Source of the DNA: Cyclaneusma minus
Taxonomy: Eukaryota > Ascomycota > Leotiomycetes > Marthamycetales > Marthamycetaceae
Direction of reading: 5' to 3'
DNA: 64,000 nucleotides
Assembly (NCBI GenBank): GCA_037179335.1
Contig: JAKZHN010000003.1
Span: 2,046,001 to 2,110,000 of the forward strand
Part shown: positions 1-11,407 of the stretch, piece by piece
Numbering within the stretch: the first letter of the stretch is position 1
How the letters are laid out: the number at the start of each line of letters is the position of its first letter
Translations under genes and position numbers: made by a program
Notes under the pieces: generated by a model
Databases searched by the model: none
The model's input: only the letters and a program-made list of their open reading frames with translations
Told to the model about the DNA's origin: nothing

Positions 1-2240
1 TTTATAATATATTAAATGCCTTCCTTTCGAAAAGAATTAATAAATTATTTTTTAAGCAATTATAGTATTATAAAATTAAATTATTATTTGGCATAAAATT
101 ATCATATAATAAAAATTGGCCCCATTTATTAAAGAAATTGGAATATATTAACAAAACCACTTAATAAATAATCTTTTTATAAATTTATTTGGGAATTAAA
201 ATCCAAATATATAGCATTGCTAATACTAGCTATTAAATTAAAAACAAAATTAAGATTTATCAAAACCAAAAAACTAAATAATATTACTATTAAAAACCGT
301 TACCCTTTACCGCTAATTAAAAAAAACCCTGAATATTATATATAAAATTAAAATTTACACCAAGTTTAACATTATTATAATATTTAATAAAAGAAATAAA
401 AAGAAATAAAAAAACGGCATTCATTACCCGTTTCAAACCTTTTAAATTATTAATTATATCCTTTAAATTTTGTAATATTTAAATTTTATTTTAATATTAT
501 ATTAATAATATTTTATTTAATTTGTCAAATAAAATATATATAGCTTATTTAAATAATTGTTTAATTTTTTTAAATAATTTAAAAAAATATAGAAAATATA
601 TTTAAAAACTAATTCGCCGTTTAAAAAAATCGGCTTTTAAATTCATATTTTTAAATATAAATTCAAAATTATTTATACCAAATATTTAGGCTTTTATATT
701 ATATTAAATAATATAAAAACAAATGTAAATAAAATATTTGTTATTATAATTTGGAAATTATTAATCTTTATTTAAAATCTTCAAAGATTTATAGGATTTG
801 CGAATTTTTACTAAAGGTTTATCCGGAACTTTTTTAAAATAGCTAAATTGAAGGCAGGTTTATTAGTTTAAATTTCTTTTTGGCTTTAATTTTAAAATTA
901 TTTATAAATTAGGGTTTTAGGCAATTAAGTCAAATGCATTAAGCAAATTTTTAAAAAACCAATTCCAATATATTAAAAATAAAAAGTTGCAGCACAGGTT
1001 AAAAATATTGCTATTGAAATTAAAATTCTTATTTAAAGCATTAAAAACTCTAATATCGAATTTAAAATAAATTCAATTTGCTTTAATACTAATACCAAAT
1101 TTGGAGCAAAATTTAAAAAAACTAATTAAAAAAATTATTAAAATAGCCTGTAAAAAAATAAAAATTACAATATTGGTATTGGCGGCTTTAAAAAATAAAA
1201 AGTTTAAAATTTGGTTAAAACACTTGTATTAAATGTTTAAAAAATAGATATTGGACTTTTTTATTTTAAATGGATAAATTATATTAAAAGATCCAAAAAG
1301 CGCAAATTACATATAAATATTTTTAATGCCTTTAATTTAGCAATCCAAATTACTTGTAAATATTATTTTATAATTGTAGCTGGATATTTAGAAAAAAGTC
1401 AAAATTCTAGCAAATATTAATCAATATTATTAATGGTTTAAAATATCCCAAAATATCCCAAAATATATTAAAAAAAAAACTATAATAACATTAAATCTTT
1501 CAAATTATTACCCTTTGGAGTTTTGCAATCTCTATTAATTTCCTTTAAAATTGAATTAAATGTTTTAATAAATTATATTATATTTTTGCTTAAACGCATT
1601 AAAAACGGCCGCAGCTATTAATATATTATAATAATAATATATCAATTTACCAAAATATGCCATTTTATTTTTATTATAAATTTTGGAGCTAAAACATTTG
1701 CGAAAGCTTTTATTAATAGGATTTATTATTTCCGTTGTATTTCCAATAATATTATTTTGAATAAAAAAATCCAATTTGTTTTTTAATTTTGGAAGCATTT
1801 ATTTAAAAAACTAGAAATTAATAGTTTTTTATTTGTTTTTTATTTTGAAACAAATAAATAAATTAAACGATTTAATGCCTATTTAAGACAATATTTAAAA
1901 TAATTAAATAAATTGGCTGTTATTAATGGAATTTGCTTTTAATAATTAAATATTTAAAATTATAAACATTTTTTTTTACAAATTACGGATTTTATTTTTA
2001 TTTAAATATAACATTTACAAATCTCCGATCTTTTATAATATTTCTAATTTAAAAAAAAACAGTGTTATAAAATTAATATTATTGCAAATTGCTTGATTAA
2101 AATTCTAAATTAATTAATAAATATAAAGAATATACCAATATTTGCTATTTAAAAGCTTTGCGCTATATAAAAACCAATTATTCTATACTAATATTAAAAG
2201 TATAAAAATTAGTTATTCTATAAATGAAAAGAAAACAAAA
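1..2240 (+). pseudogene. Ty3/gypsy pol remnant, copy A (RIP-decayed, runs off the left edge)
   Basis: This is the decayed reverse transcriptase and downstream part of a Ty3/gypsy LTR retrotransposon. Around 280-330 the frame still reads LNNITIKNRYPLPLI, the RT segment after the usual YRGLN. At 543-569 it reads AYLNNCLIF, the catalytic YxDD box with both Asp changed to Asn. At 680-735 it reads KYLGF...NNIK, matching the family's KxLGF...GIK block. Stops occur every few codons and the DNA is extremely AT-rich. The same blocks recur in copy B at an offset of 3,595 bp, then 3,958 bp after a deletion of about 360 bp near 840. The ends are approximate and no LTR was delimited. The family call is solid and the element is certainly inactive. 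Confidence 0.8.
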
Positions 2241-3600
2241 CCCGGCGTTCAGTAAATTTGAAAAATTTATAAAAACAGCCAAGCTTATTAATTTAAATTA
2301 TTGAAACTTATAAAACAAAATTATATATTTTATATTTCTTTTTTGCGGCCAAACTTAATTTTTTTCAAATTATTTAATTAAAATAAAATTAACTATTTAA
2401 AAAGCCGCAATATTTATAGCTATATATTAAAGAAGACCAATGGCATTAAAAAATCCAAAAAGCATTAAAAATTTAATAAAATTTTAAATATTCATAATAA
2501 AAGTAAAAAAGCCAAATTAATTTATTCAATAAAATAAACGCATTTTTTTAGCAATTTCAAAAAAACTTATTTGGCTAAAAAATGCTTTTGTAAAATTAAT
2601 ATATAAAATTACTTTAAAAACCAGAATTTTTAGCATTTATTAAATAATAAATATACAAAGAAATTATAATATTTTTAATTTGATAACCCTTTTAAATTTA
2701 AAGCTTTTATAATTATCTAGGCAGCCGCGATTAAAAAGCCGGTTTATAAAAGCCATAATGAACTTAAAAAATTTGCAATTTACATATTAATTTTAAATTT
2801 TATATAAAAATCAATTTTATAATTTTCTATTATAAAATACTAATTTATTTAATAATTCTAAATTACAAAAGCATTATTTTCCAAAATTTTTATAATACTC
2901 TTAAAATTTATAACTATTTTAAAGCTATTTAAAAACAAATAGCCGTTTAAAAGAAAATAATATTTAATATTATACCATTTTTTAATTATATAATCGCTTT
3001 ATCCCGGTCAATCCCCTATTTTTAAACCACTACCACCACCACGCCCCAGGCTTGGCCTTTAGCGTTCATATATAGCTTTCAAGCTTTTTTGGCTTTTCAT
3101 CTTTTCTCCGTAAATCAACGTCTCTATTTCCTAGGACCTGCCTTCGTTTTACACCGTGATAGTATTTTTATTATTAAATATATCCGTTTATACTTTTTAA
3201 CCAATATTAAATATTTATTAATTTAAATTAAACATAAATAATATTAGAATGAATGCTATAATTAATTTTATTATATTTGCCTATTAAAAACAATTAATAT
3301 ATAAAAATTATTTGGAAAAAATTAAACAATATTTTGGAATTAAAAACACCATATATATATAAAACGGAATTTCCAAAATTACTAAATTTTGTATAAAAAA
3401 TATTTTTACCGGCCAAAAGCATTTAAATAAATTATGCTTTTTATTTTTACTAGTATATAATACGTTTTTGGCCTTTTGCTATTTTAAACGAAATATTTAT
3501 AGCTTTTAAAATATAGATAAATTAAGCAAAATAACCGGAGAGAATATTGCTAAATTTATAAAAGGAAAATTTAGCATAAGCGATAAAAAGAGCTTTAAAA
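2241..3600. other. AT-rich spacer between the two gypsy copies
   Basis: There is no coding signal here. Most of it is as AT-rich as its surroundings. Positions about 3000-3170 form a GC-richer pocket with runs such as CCACCACCACGCCCCAGG. The stretch probably contains the 3' end of one element and the 5' end (LTR, leader, gag/protease) of the next, but I could not delimit LTRs. Confidence 0.5.
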
Positions 3601-6200
3601 TATACTAAATACTTTTTTTTTAAAAAGAAGCCAATAAATTGCCTTTTAAACGGTTTTGGGATTATAAAATTAAGCTATTATTTGGAATAAAGCTATTTTA
3701 TTATAGAAATCGGCTTTTTTCATTAAGGAAATTAAAATATATTAAAAAATGGCTTAATAAACAGTTTTTTTATGTATTTATTTGGGAATTAACGTCCAAA
3801 TATATAGTATTATTAATGCTAGCGGCTAAATTAGAAAAAGAAATTAAAATTTATTAAAGTTATAGGGGCCTAAATAATATTACTATTAAAAATCGCTATT
3901 TTTTGCTTTTAATTAAAAAAAATATATATACAAAGCCAGAATTGATATTATATTTGATATTATTGCTATATTTAATAAGCTAAAAATAGTAAAAGAAAAT
4001 AAATAAAAAATGGTATTTATTATTTATTTTTGGTTTTTTTAAATTATTGATTATGCTATTTGGATTTTATAATGCCCTACTTTTTTCAATATTATATTAA
4101 TAATGTTTTATTTAATTTGCTAAATGAAACGTATATAGCCTATTTAAATAATATTCTAATTTTTTAAATAATTTGAAAAATATAGGAACTATATTTGAAA
4201 AGTAATTTCCCGCTTTAAAAATATATGCCTTTAAATTAATATTTTTAAATATAAATTTAAGATTATTTATATTAAATACCTGGATTTTGATCTTATATTG
4301 AATGGTATAAAAATAAATTCAAATAAAAATTTTTCTATTTTAATTTAGAAATTATTTATTTATATTAAAAACCTTTAAAGGTTTATAGGATTTATTAATC
4401 TTTATTAGAATTTTATTTAGAATTATTTCAAAATAGCTAAGCTATTAAAGAATTTAATTAAAAAAAAAGTAAAATGAATATAGGGAAAAGCTTAGCAAAA
4501 TGCCTTTACTAAATTTAAGCAAGTATTTATTTCTGTCCCAATTTTGGCCTTTTTTAATTATAGCAAACGTATAATTTTAAAAATAAATGCTTTAGACTAT
4601 ACTTTAGAAAAAGTCTTTTTAATATAAAAATAACGGCATTTTGCGCTTTATAGCTTATTTTTTGAAAATCCATAATAAAAAGCTCTTGGCTATAATTAAA
4701 CATTTGAAAAAATAAAAATAAAAAATTTAAAAATTATTAGAAAAAACTAAAATTTAAACTAATTACAATAATTTAAAATATTTTATAATAATAAAGCAGC
4801 TAAATTGAAAATAAATCTATTGGTCCGAATTTTGTTTCGGCTTTAATTTTAAAATTATTTATAAAACAGGATTTTAAATAATAAAATTAAATATATTAAA
4901 CAGGCTGTTAAAAATTTAATTCTAATATATTAAAAATAAAAAGCTGAAATATAAACTAAAAATACTATTATTAAAATTAAAATTTTATTTAAAGCTTTAT
5001 ATAATTTAATAACGAAAAAACAAATTGCTTTAATACTAATTTTAAATTTTAAATAAATTTGGAAAAACCTGTTAAGAAAATTATTAAATAAGCTTATAAA
5101 ATATTAAATATTACAATATTTGCGCTAATAGCTTTAGAAAATAAGAATTTTAGGGCATGGCTAAAGAAATTGTGTTTAATTTTTGAAAAATAAATGTTTG
5201 ATTTTTTTATTTTAAAAGAAAGAATTATATTAAAAAATTTAAAAAAAAACCTCGAATATAAATATCCCCTAATGCATTTAATTTGGCAATTTAAATTATT
5301 TATAGGCATTATTTAATAGCTTTAGCTGCATATTTAAAAAGCATTAAAATTTTAATTAATATTAGCCAATATTATTAATGGCTAAAAGTATTAAGAAATA
5401 TAATAGGATATATTAAAAAAATATGAATTTTATAATAGAATTAAAGCATTTAAATTATTATTCCCAAAATATTTGCAGTTTTTATTAGTATTATTTAGGG
5501 CTTGGTAAAATATATTTATAAATTATATTACCCTTTTATTTAAATATAAAAAGCATGGCTAAATATATTAATATATAATAATAGTAATTTATAGGCTAAT
5601 TAAAATAAAGTATTTTATTTCTATAAAGGGTTTGAAAGCTAAAAAATTGGCAATTTCTTTTAAAAAAAATTAATTGTATTTATAGAATTTTTAATAATAT
5701 TCTTTTAGATAAAGAAATCCAATTTGTTTTTTAATTTTGAAATATTTATTTAAATAATTTAAAATTGATTTAAAGCTATTGTTTTTATTTTACCCTAGAA
5801 TTAAAAGTTAAATAAAAAAATTAAACGCCTATTCGGAATAGTATTTTCAAAGCTTTATATTATTTATATAAAATAATTGGGTAAATTGGCTGCTTCTGGC
5901 AAAGTTTGCTTCAAATAACCAAGTTTTTAAAATAATAGAAATTATATTATTTTTCTGCAAATTATAAATATTACTTTTAAATACAAATAAAAAGAAATTA
6001 GCCTTGCTTTTTAAATACATTAGCTATTTAGAAGCAAGGTTTTTATAAAGCAAATATAATAGCAAATTAAATAGAAAAGATTTATACCTAATTAAAAGCC
6101 TTGGCCTAGTAATTTATTAATAAATATAAAACAAATACAAATTAGCATTATTTAAAAGCTTTAGTATTTAAAAAAGGCTAATTGGTATATAATTTTCTTT
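3601..6200 (+). pseudogene. Ty3/gypsy pol remnant, copy B (RIP-decayed; RT and RNase H)
   Basis: This is the better preserved second copy of the same element. A 72-codon open stretch from 3639 carries the start of the RT domain (WDYKIKL, then NRLFSLRKLKYIKKWL), followed by GLNNITIKNRY near 3868-3900. The catalytic box at 4138-4164 reads AYLNNILIF, with Asn replacing both catalytic Asp. A KYLDF...NGIK block follows at 4274-4320, with Gly changed to Asp. At about 4540-4720 fragments of an RNase H domain remain (IAYFL, then KKLLAIIKHLK); copy A lacks this part. Integrase presumably follows but only ragged similarity to copy A is visible. The G-to-A changes at key codons are what RIP produces. 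Confidence 0.82.
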
Positions 6201-8280
6201 TAATTCAATTTATTATCCGATTTATCCATTTAATTGGGATATGCAATTGGCGTTTATGGTATTTAATTTTTATTATTATAAAAAAAACCATTATTTAAAT
6301 TAAACCCTTTATAAATGCTAGGAAATAAAGCACCCTAGCTATTCCGGCGGGAATTCGGCAAAATATAGAAAAAAACTTATAGCCAATTTAATACAGTTTA
6401 TTAGGAAATAATTTATAAATTTCTCCATATTAAATCGTACTAATATTTTAATTGCTTTATTATAGCCGAAAACTAATAATTATAATTTATTTTTTAATTT
6501 TTAATTTTTACGCTATACTTTGCTTTTATTCTAATTCTTTAGCCACTCCCTTTCTCTTTTTCTTTTTTTCCTTTTTAATTAGAATTAGGGCTTATTTTTC
6601 TAGTTTTCTTTTTCTCCATTATGCCTATTTATATAAAAGAGAAAAAAGGCCTGTATTGCCTAGGCTTTAATACCAAATCCTTTTAATTTCGTTTTTAAAA
6701 TGCTTTTGGCGCTATATTGGTTTCAGCCCAATATTGCTTATATTATAATAAAATTGATAATAATTAATTATTATGGTAATTAATATAATAAATATTTAAA
6801 GCTAAAAAAACTATAAATTCGCCGAAAAGCCGCCGGCGTTAAATTAAAAAAATAAAATACCTAAATAATTATTTTGGCGCTAAATGAAAAGCAGCTTTAA
6901 TTTATTATATTGGTATATTTAATTATGAAAAATATATTATAGTAATATAATTGTATTAAATTATTTTTATCAATTAAATTATTTATTGCTAATTTACCTA
7001 TTGGTCTTTTTTAATTTTAATTCCGTAATATTTAATAATATATACGACCGATATTTTTCCAAAAGCTTTTTTAAAAATACCAGTTTATAGCTTGGCTGGA
7101 AAAAAGCTTTTAATAAGTATAGGCTTTTAAATTAATAAAAGCTAATAGTATTTTAGCGATTTTTTAATAGCTTAGTAAAGGCTTTTTGGAATTAAATCGT
7201 TTTGTATATCTAATATGCAATTATAAAAATTTATTATAAAAATTTAAAAGCCTAATATAGGGAATTTAATTTTATACTATAAGAAATTTAATTTAAAAAT
7301 CTAAAAATTTTATAACTTTGGTCCAAAAGCGCCAAAATCCATTTAATGCATTTTATAGCGCTTGGTAATTATTTAAAAAATTACCGGCGCAGCGAAAATC
7401 GGGGCCTTTTATAGAAATCGAATTTGCAATTTTTATATAATATAAAAGCCATGTTATATAAAGTCTGCCAAGCCAGCGATAACACGGATATTACCACTAA
7501 GCCCCGAGGGCTTGGTATATATTAATACCAAAAATATTAAAAAAAGAATTATAAAAAACAATAGGCCGGGCCCTAGCTACTAAATAAAATTTATTAAAGG
7601 ATATATAATTTAAAGTTTTTAAATAATATAGGAATTTTCCCGGTATTTTATATATTCTTTTTAAAAGTTAAAGCCAAAATTAAAGGGCCTTTTAAATTAG
7701 AATAAATTTAATAAGATAAAAAGCAAAAGTATTAAAGGCTGGATATTTAAAAGAAAATAGAAAAATGGGAATTTAATGGTATTTTAAACGTTTATAATTA
7801 AAATTTAAAACCAGATTGGGAATTTATATATCAGATTAAATAAACAAATTATAGGCTAAGCTAATAGCCAAAGGCAAATTTGTATAAATATAAAAAATAT
7901 TTATAAAATTGGCATTAGCAATATTTAAATAAGCCTGGTTTACCGGGTTTTTTAATTAAATGGATTTTATAATATAGCAAAAATATAATATAATTATTTA
8001 TATTTATAGCATGGCCAAATAGTATAATATAATTAGCCGCTATAGTATAATTAGCTATTATAGTATAAACCGCCTTTAAAAAAAATACAAAAGGAATTTT
8101 TGGCATTCGGAGTTATAATAAGGGAAAAAAGGGTTACGTGATTTTTATGGGTCAAAATATAAATATTTAATAATTAAATTACAAATATTTAAAAATAAAT
8201 AATAATTTTCAGCGCTATTTAAAACAAATAGCGGTTTAAACCGGAAATATTATTATGGTATTAATTTAGCTTTAATGCCT
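6201..8280. repeat. AT-rich decayed repeat DNA
   Basis: Very AT-rich sequence without a credible gene; the open stretches are short and of low complexity. Two small GC-richer islands stand out: about 6340-6370, and about 7440-7520, which includes CCCCGAGGGCTTGG. It is probably further RIP-mutated transposon sequence, but I recognised no domain. Confidence 0.5.
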
Positions 8281-8400
8281 TAGGTACGCACGTGCCTGGC
8301 ATATAACCCCCGGCACCCCTTAGCGCCGTAAACCCTTAAAGGGACCCTTATGGTTCTACCCGGCTGGAGAGCTTCCCTTTCCAGCTTATAACGTCGATTT
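8281..8400. other. Junction between AT-rich compartment and FAS-beta relic
   Basis: Base composition changes abruptly at about 8281 from AT-rich to GC-balanced DNA. The first 120 bp are GC-rich and not clearly alignable to the synthase. They could be the remains of its upstream acyltransferase/reductase region or of another insertion. Confidence 0.4.
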
Positions 8401-9660
8401 ATCTTGACCCCCACCTGCGACCCTTGCCGCGCCGTGACACTGAGGACGGTAAAGGATGTGGCCATTCTGCAGGCCAAGGAATGGTTCGGCATGGCAAAGG
8501 CGGATACACAACTTCTCGGCAGGACCCTTGTATTCAAGCTCAAGACCAAGACTACATTCAGCAACTTCGATACAGTGGCATCCCTAGAAACCCCTGGTAC
8601 CGTCGAACTTGAGCATACGACTTCGGGAGACCCCCCAGTTGCTTTGGTGAACTACGCTGCTCTCAGTTCCCGTGGAAACCCAGTTCTGGAATACCTTCAT
8701 CGTGCTGGCTCCGAAGTTGAGCAGATTGTGTACCTTGAGCGACCAATACCAATATGCGACAGCAAGAATAGTCCCTTGACTGTCACTGCACCTGGTTCTA
8801 ATGTCAGATATGCTAAGGTCTCGGGTGACTACAATCCATTTGACACGTCTCGAGTGTTTGCCGAATAGGTACGATAACCCACGGCATATATACCAGTGGA
8901 GCGATTCGAAGCCTTATTGAATATCGGGTTAACTCCAACAATGCTGGGGCGATGCGAACATTCGACGTGAGATTTGTAGGTATGGTGCTTCCTGGTGACG
9001 AGATCGAGGTTCGATTGAATCATGTTGGCATGATCTCTGGCCTCAAGGTTATTCAGATAGAAGCCATTAAGATCAGCACAGGAGAAAAGGTAATGTTGGG
9101 GGAGACTACGGTCAAACAGCCCGTGTCCGCATACGTTTTCACTGGCCAAGGCTCCCAAGACCAGGGTATGGGCATGGACTTGTACTCAAAGAGTGCCGTA
9201 GCAAAAGAGATTTGGGATCGTGCAGACAAACATCTTCTTGATACCTATGGTAAGGGATCTATCACTTCGGAGGTGACTAAGCTTACGCCTTTTACAGGAT
9301 TTTCAATCATCGACATCGTCAAATACAACCCGAAGGAACTAACTGTCCACTTTGGCGGCGCTCGAGGCCAAGCTATTAAGAAGACCTACATGGCTATGAC
9401 GCAGGGCACCGAAAGGAGCTCGAAGACCGAGAAACTTTTCAAGGAAATAACAGTGGAAACGACTTCATACACCTATCGCTCACCAAACGGCCTTCTTTCC
9501 GCAACACAGTTCACCCAGCCTGCGCTGACGGTGATGCAAATGGCCGCCTTCGCAGATTCACGCGCTCGCGGTGTCATCCAGAGCGACAGTGTATTCGCAG
9601 GCCACTCGTTGGGCGAGTACAGTGCCTTGGCTTGTTCCGCAGAAGTGATGCCCATTGAGA

Positions 9661-9668
9661 CGCTCGCC
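9661..9668. repeat. 8-bp target-site duplication, left copy
   Basis: CGCTCGCC immediately precedes the left inverted repeat and is repeated exactly at 10397-10404 after the right inverted repeat. Confidence 0.9.
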
Positions 9669-10396
9669 CAGTGTTTCCTATAGTCTGAGACCGTGGTTTG
9701 AGCCCTGAACCGTACCGGTACGGTCTCAAATCATTTAGAAAAGCTATAAACTATATTTCTTTAGTCCAAATTACGGTTTCAAAATTTCACTATGGTCGCC
9801 ATGGTCTGGTATACTAAAAATAGCTTAAATTGGTTTTTAGCTATATTTATAGCTTAATAATGAATTTTGAATTTTAAAGTAGTTTTAAAAAATTAGAATA
9901 AATTCCATTTACTTTAAATAAGAGAAAAAAATTAAAATATTTTAGAAACTGAAATTAATATAGATTTTCTAAGCTTTAAAAAACTTGGAATTTAATTTTC
10001 AGCAATTAATATGTTTTGTTTTATTTATGTTTTGGGGTTTTTAAAATTGGAAATAAAAAAAGCTTATAATTTAAATAGAAATATTAAAAAGTATATGCAT
10101 TTATAGCTAAAAGAATTCCAAATGCATTTTTATTATTTTTAACTCAAATAAAGCTAAATTAGAATTTATCTTAATTAAATGGCTATGTGTAACCGTTTGT
10201 GCCCGCCAAGCCTTGGCAAATCTTGGCAAGAAATAGCTAAATAGTCCAAACCACGATTTCGCCATTTCACCATGGTTTGAAATTAAAAATAAAAAGCCCA
10301 AATTAAATTTCTTTAGTCCGGACTATTTCCTAAAAGGCCAAACCGTATCAGTACGGTCCAAAAAAAATGGGTCCGGCCGGACTATCGGAAACACTG
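9669..10396. mobile_element. hAT-like non-autonomous DNA transposon (MITE-like), 728 bp
   Basis: The element starts CAGTGTTTCCTATAGTC and ends with the near-complement GACTATCGGAAACACTG, giving terminal inverted repeats of about 17 bp with one mismatch. It is flanked by a perfect 8-bp target-site duplication, CGCTCGCC, at 9661-9668 and 10397-10404. An 8-bp duplication and CAGTG termini are hallmarks of the hAT superfamily. No transposase is encoded. Subterminal regions contain ACCGTACCGGTACGGT-type palindromes and two related blocks with TCCAAA...ACGxTTTC near 9765 and 10245. The interior is AT-rich. It interrupts the FAS beta reading frame between Ala and Ser codons of the MPT domain. Superfamily assignment rests on the TIR and duplication length only. 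Confidence 0.88.
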
Positions 10397-10404
10397 CGCT
10401 CGCC
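10397..10404. repeat. 8-bp target-site duplication, right copy
   Basis: Exact copy of 9661-9668. The FAS beta frame resumes directly after it. Confidence 0.9.
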
Positions 10405-11407
10405 TCGATCGTCTTTTATCGTGGTCTTTGCATGCAAGCAGCAGTGGCCCGAGACTCGTCCGGACGATCCAATTACTCGATGTGCGCCATAAATCCATCA
10501 CGACTCGGTCCCCGGTGCAATGAGTACGCGATGCAATATCTCGTTGGCCTCATTACGACCACCACCGGCTCTTTTCTTGAAATTGTCAATCTCAACGTGC
10601 GCGGCTTGCAGTATGTGTGTGCTGGGGACCTTCCTGGTCTCGATATCCTCGTAGAGGTCGCGGATAGCATCAAGCTGCAGAACAAAGACCTGGAGTTTCC
10701 AGAGACCCAGAGACTATGGCTTCTGCAGACCGTTGAGGAGGCGGCTCAGCGTACGAGTTCGAAACCTAAGCCTTTGCAGCTGAAGCGTGGCCTGGCTACG
10801 ATTCCGTTGCCGGGCATTGACGTGCCCTTTCATAGCAGCTATCTGCGCTCTAGGATCCAGCCTTTCCGCGACTTCTTGCTGAAGCATATCACTGTGGGCA
10901 GCGTGGACCCGGCAAAGTTGGTGGGGAAATACATACCTAATGTGACGGCCCGGCCCTTTGCGCTTACTAGAGATTATTTCGAGTATGTTCTGGAGATGAC
11001 CCAGTCGCCAAGAGTTCGTGCAATTTTGGAGGAGTGGGAGGACGAGGTGTGATTTGCTTCGCTTCGGGCCTATATCTAGTACATGGGACGGATTGCTGGT
11101 ACGATAGTCTTGGATTTACCTGACGGCTTCTCACTCCTTCCGACCCCACACTCTTGTTCCAAAGTGTGTACTACTTGGCTGTGCTTCTGAATACCTCGCG
11201 CACAGATGGCCCCGTCAAGAAATAATGGGGGCAGTAGAGCCGAGGGAAGAAGTCTAGCTGGAGTTCGATATATTTATTCATTGACAAAAGTGTTATTCAA
11301 ATGTCGACGTGGTGAAGCTTCTAAATTAGAGCTAGCTGCTGTTGGAAAACCATCTGTCTAGCTGCTGTCTCTATGGCACAAGCGTGCTAGGTTACTGACA
11401 TTATTAT

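Larger units (their letters stand above)
8401..11052 (+). pseudogene. Fatty acid synthase beta subunit, C-terminal pseudogene
   Basis: This corresponds to the last third of a fungal type I FAS beta subunit: the MaoC-like dehydratase and the malonyl/palmitoyl transferase (MPT) domain. Recognisable blocks are TVKDVAILQAKEWF, SGDYNP, THGIYTSGAIRS, VFTGQGSQDQGMGMDLYS, the MPT nucleophile box GHSLGEYSAL near 9600, and VPFHSSYLRSR near 10825. It ends at a natural position (stop 11050-11052). Damage: the front two thirds of the gene are absent. A frameshifting deletion after 8865 gives a stop at 8866-8868. The dehydratase His after SGDYNP-x is Asp (codon 8842-8844). A 728-bp transposon sits at 9669-10396. 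An apparently intact 48-bp intron remains at 9250-9297. A cell needs a complete FAS for growth, so this was probably an extra, pathway-specific copy; that last point is inference. Confidence 0.85.

Noticed and set aside
6452..6670. Hydrophobic 72-codon frame in AT-rich DNA
   Set aside because: Composition alone (Phe/Leu/Tyr/Ile) explains it. No start context, homologous motif or neighbouring exon.
8280..8564. 94-codon minus-strand frame opposite the FAS beta relic
   Set aside because: It lies antisense to clear FAS beta motifs and has no protein-like features of its own.
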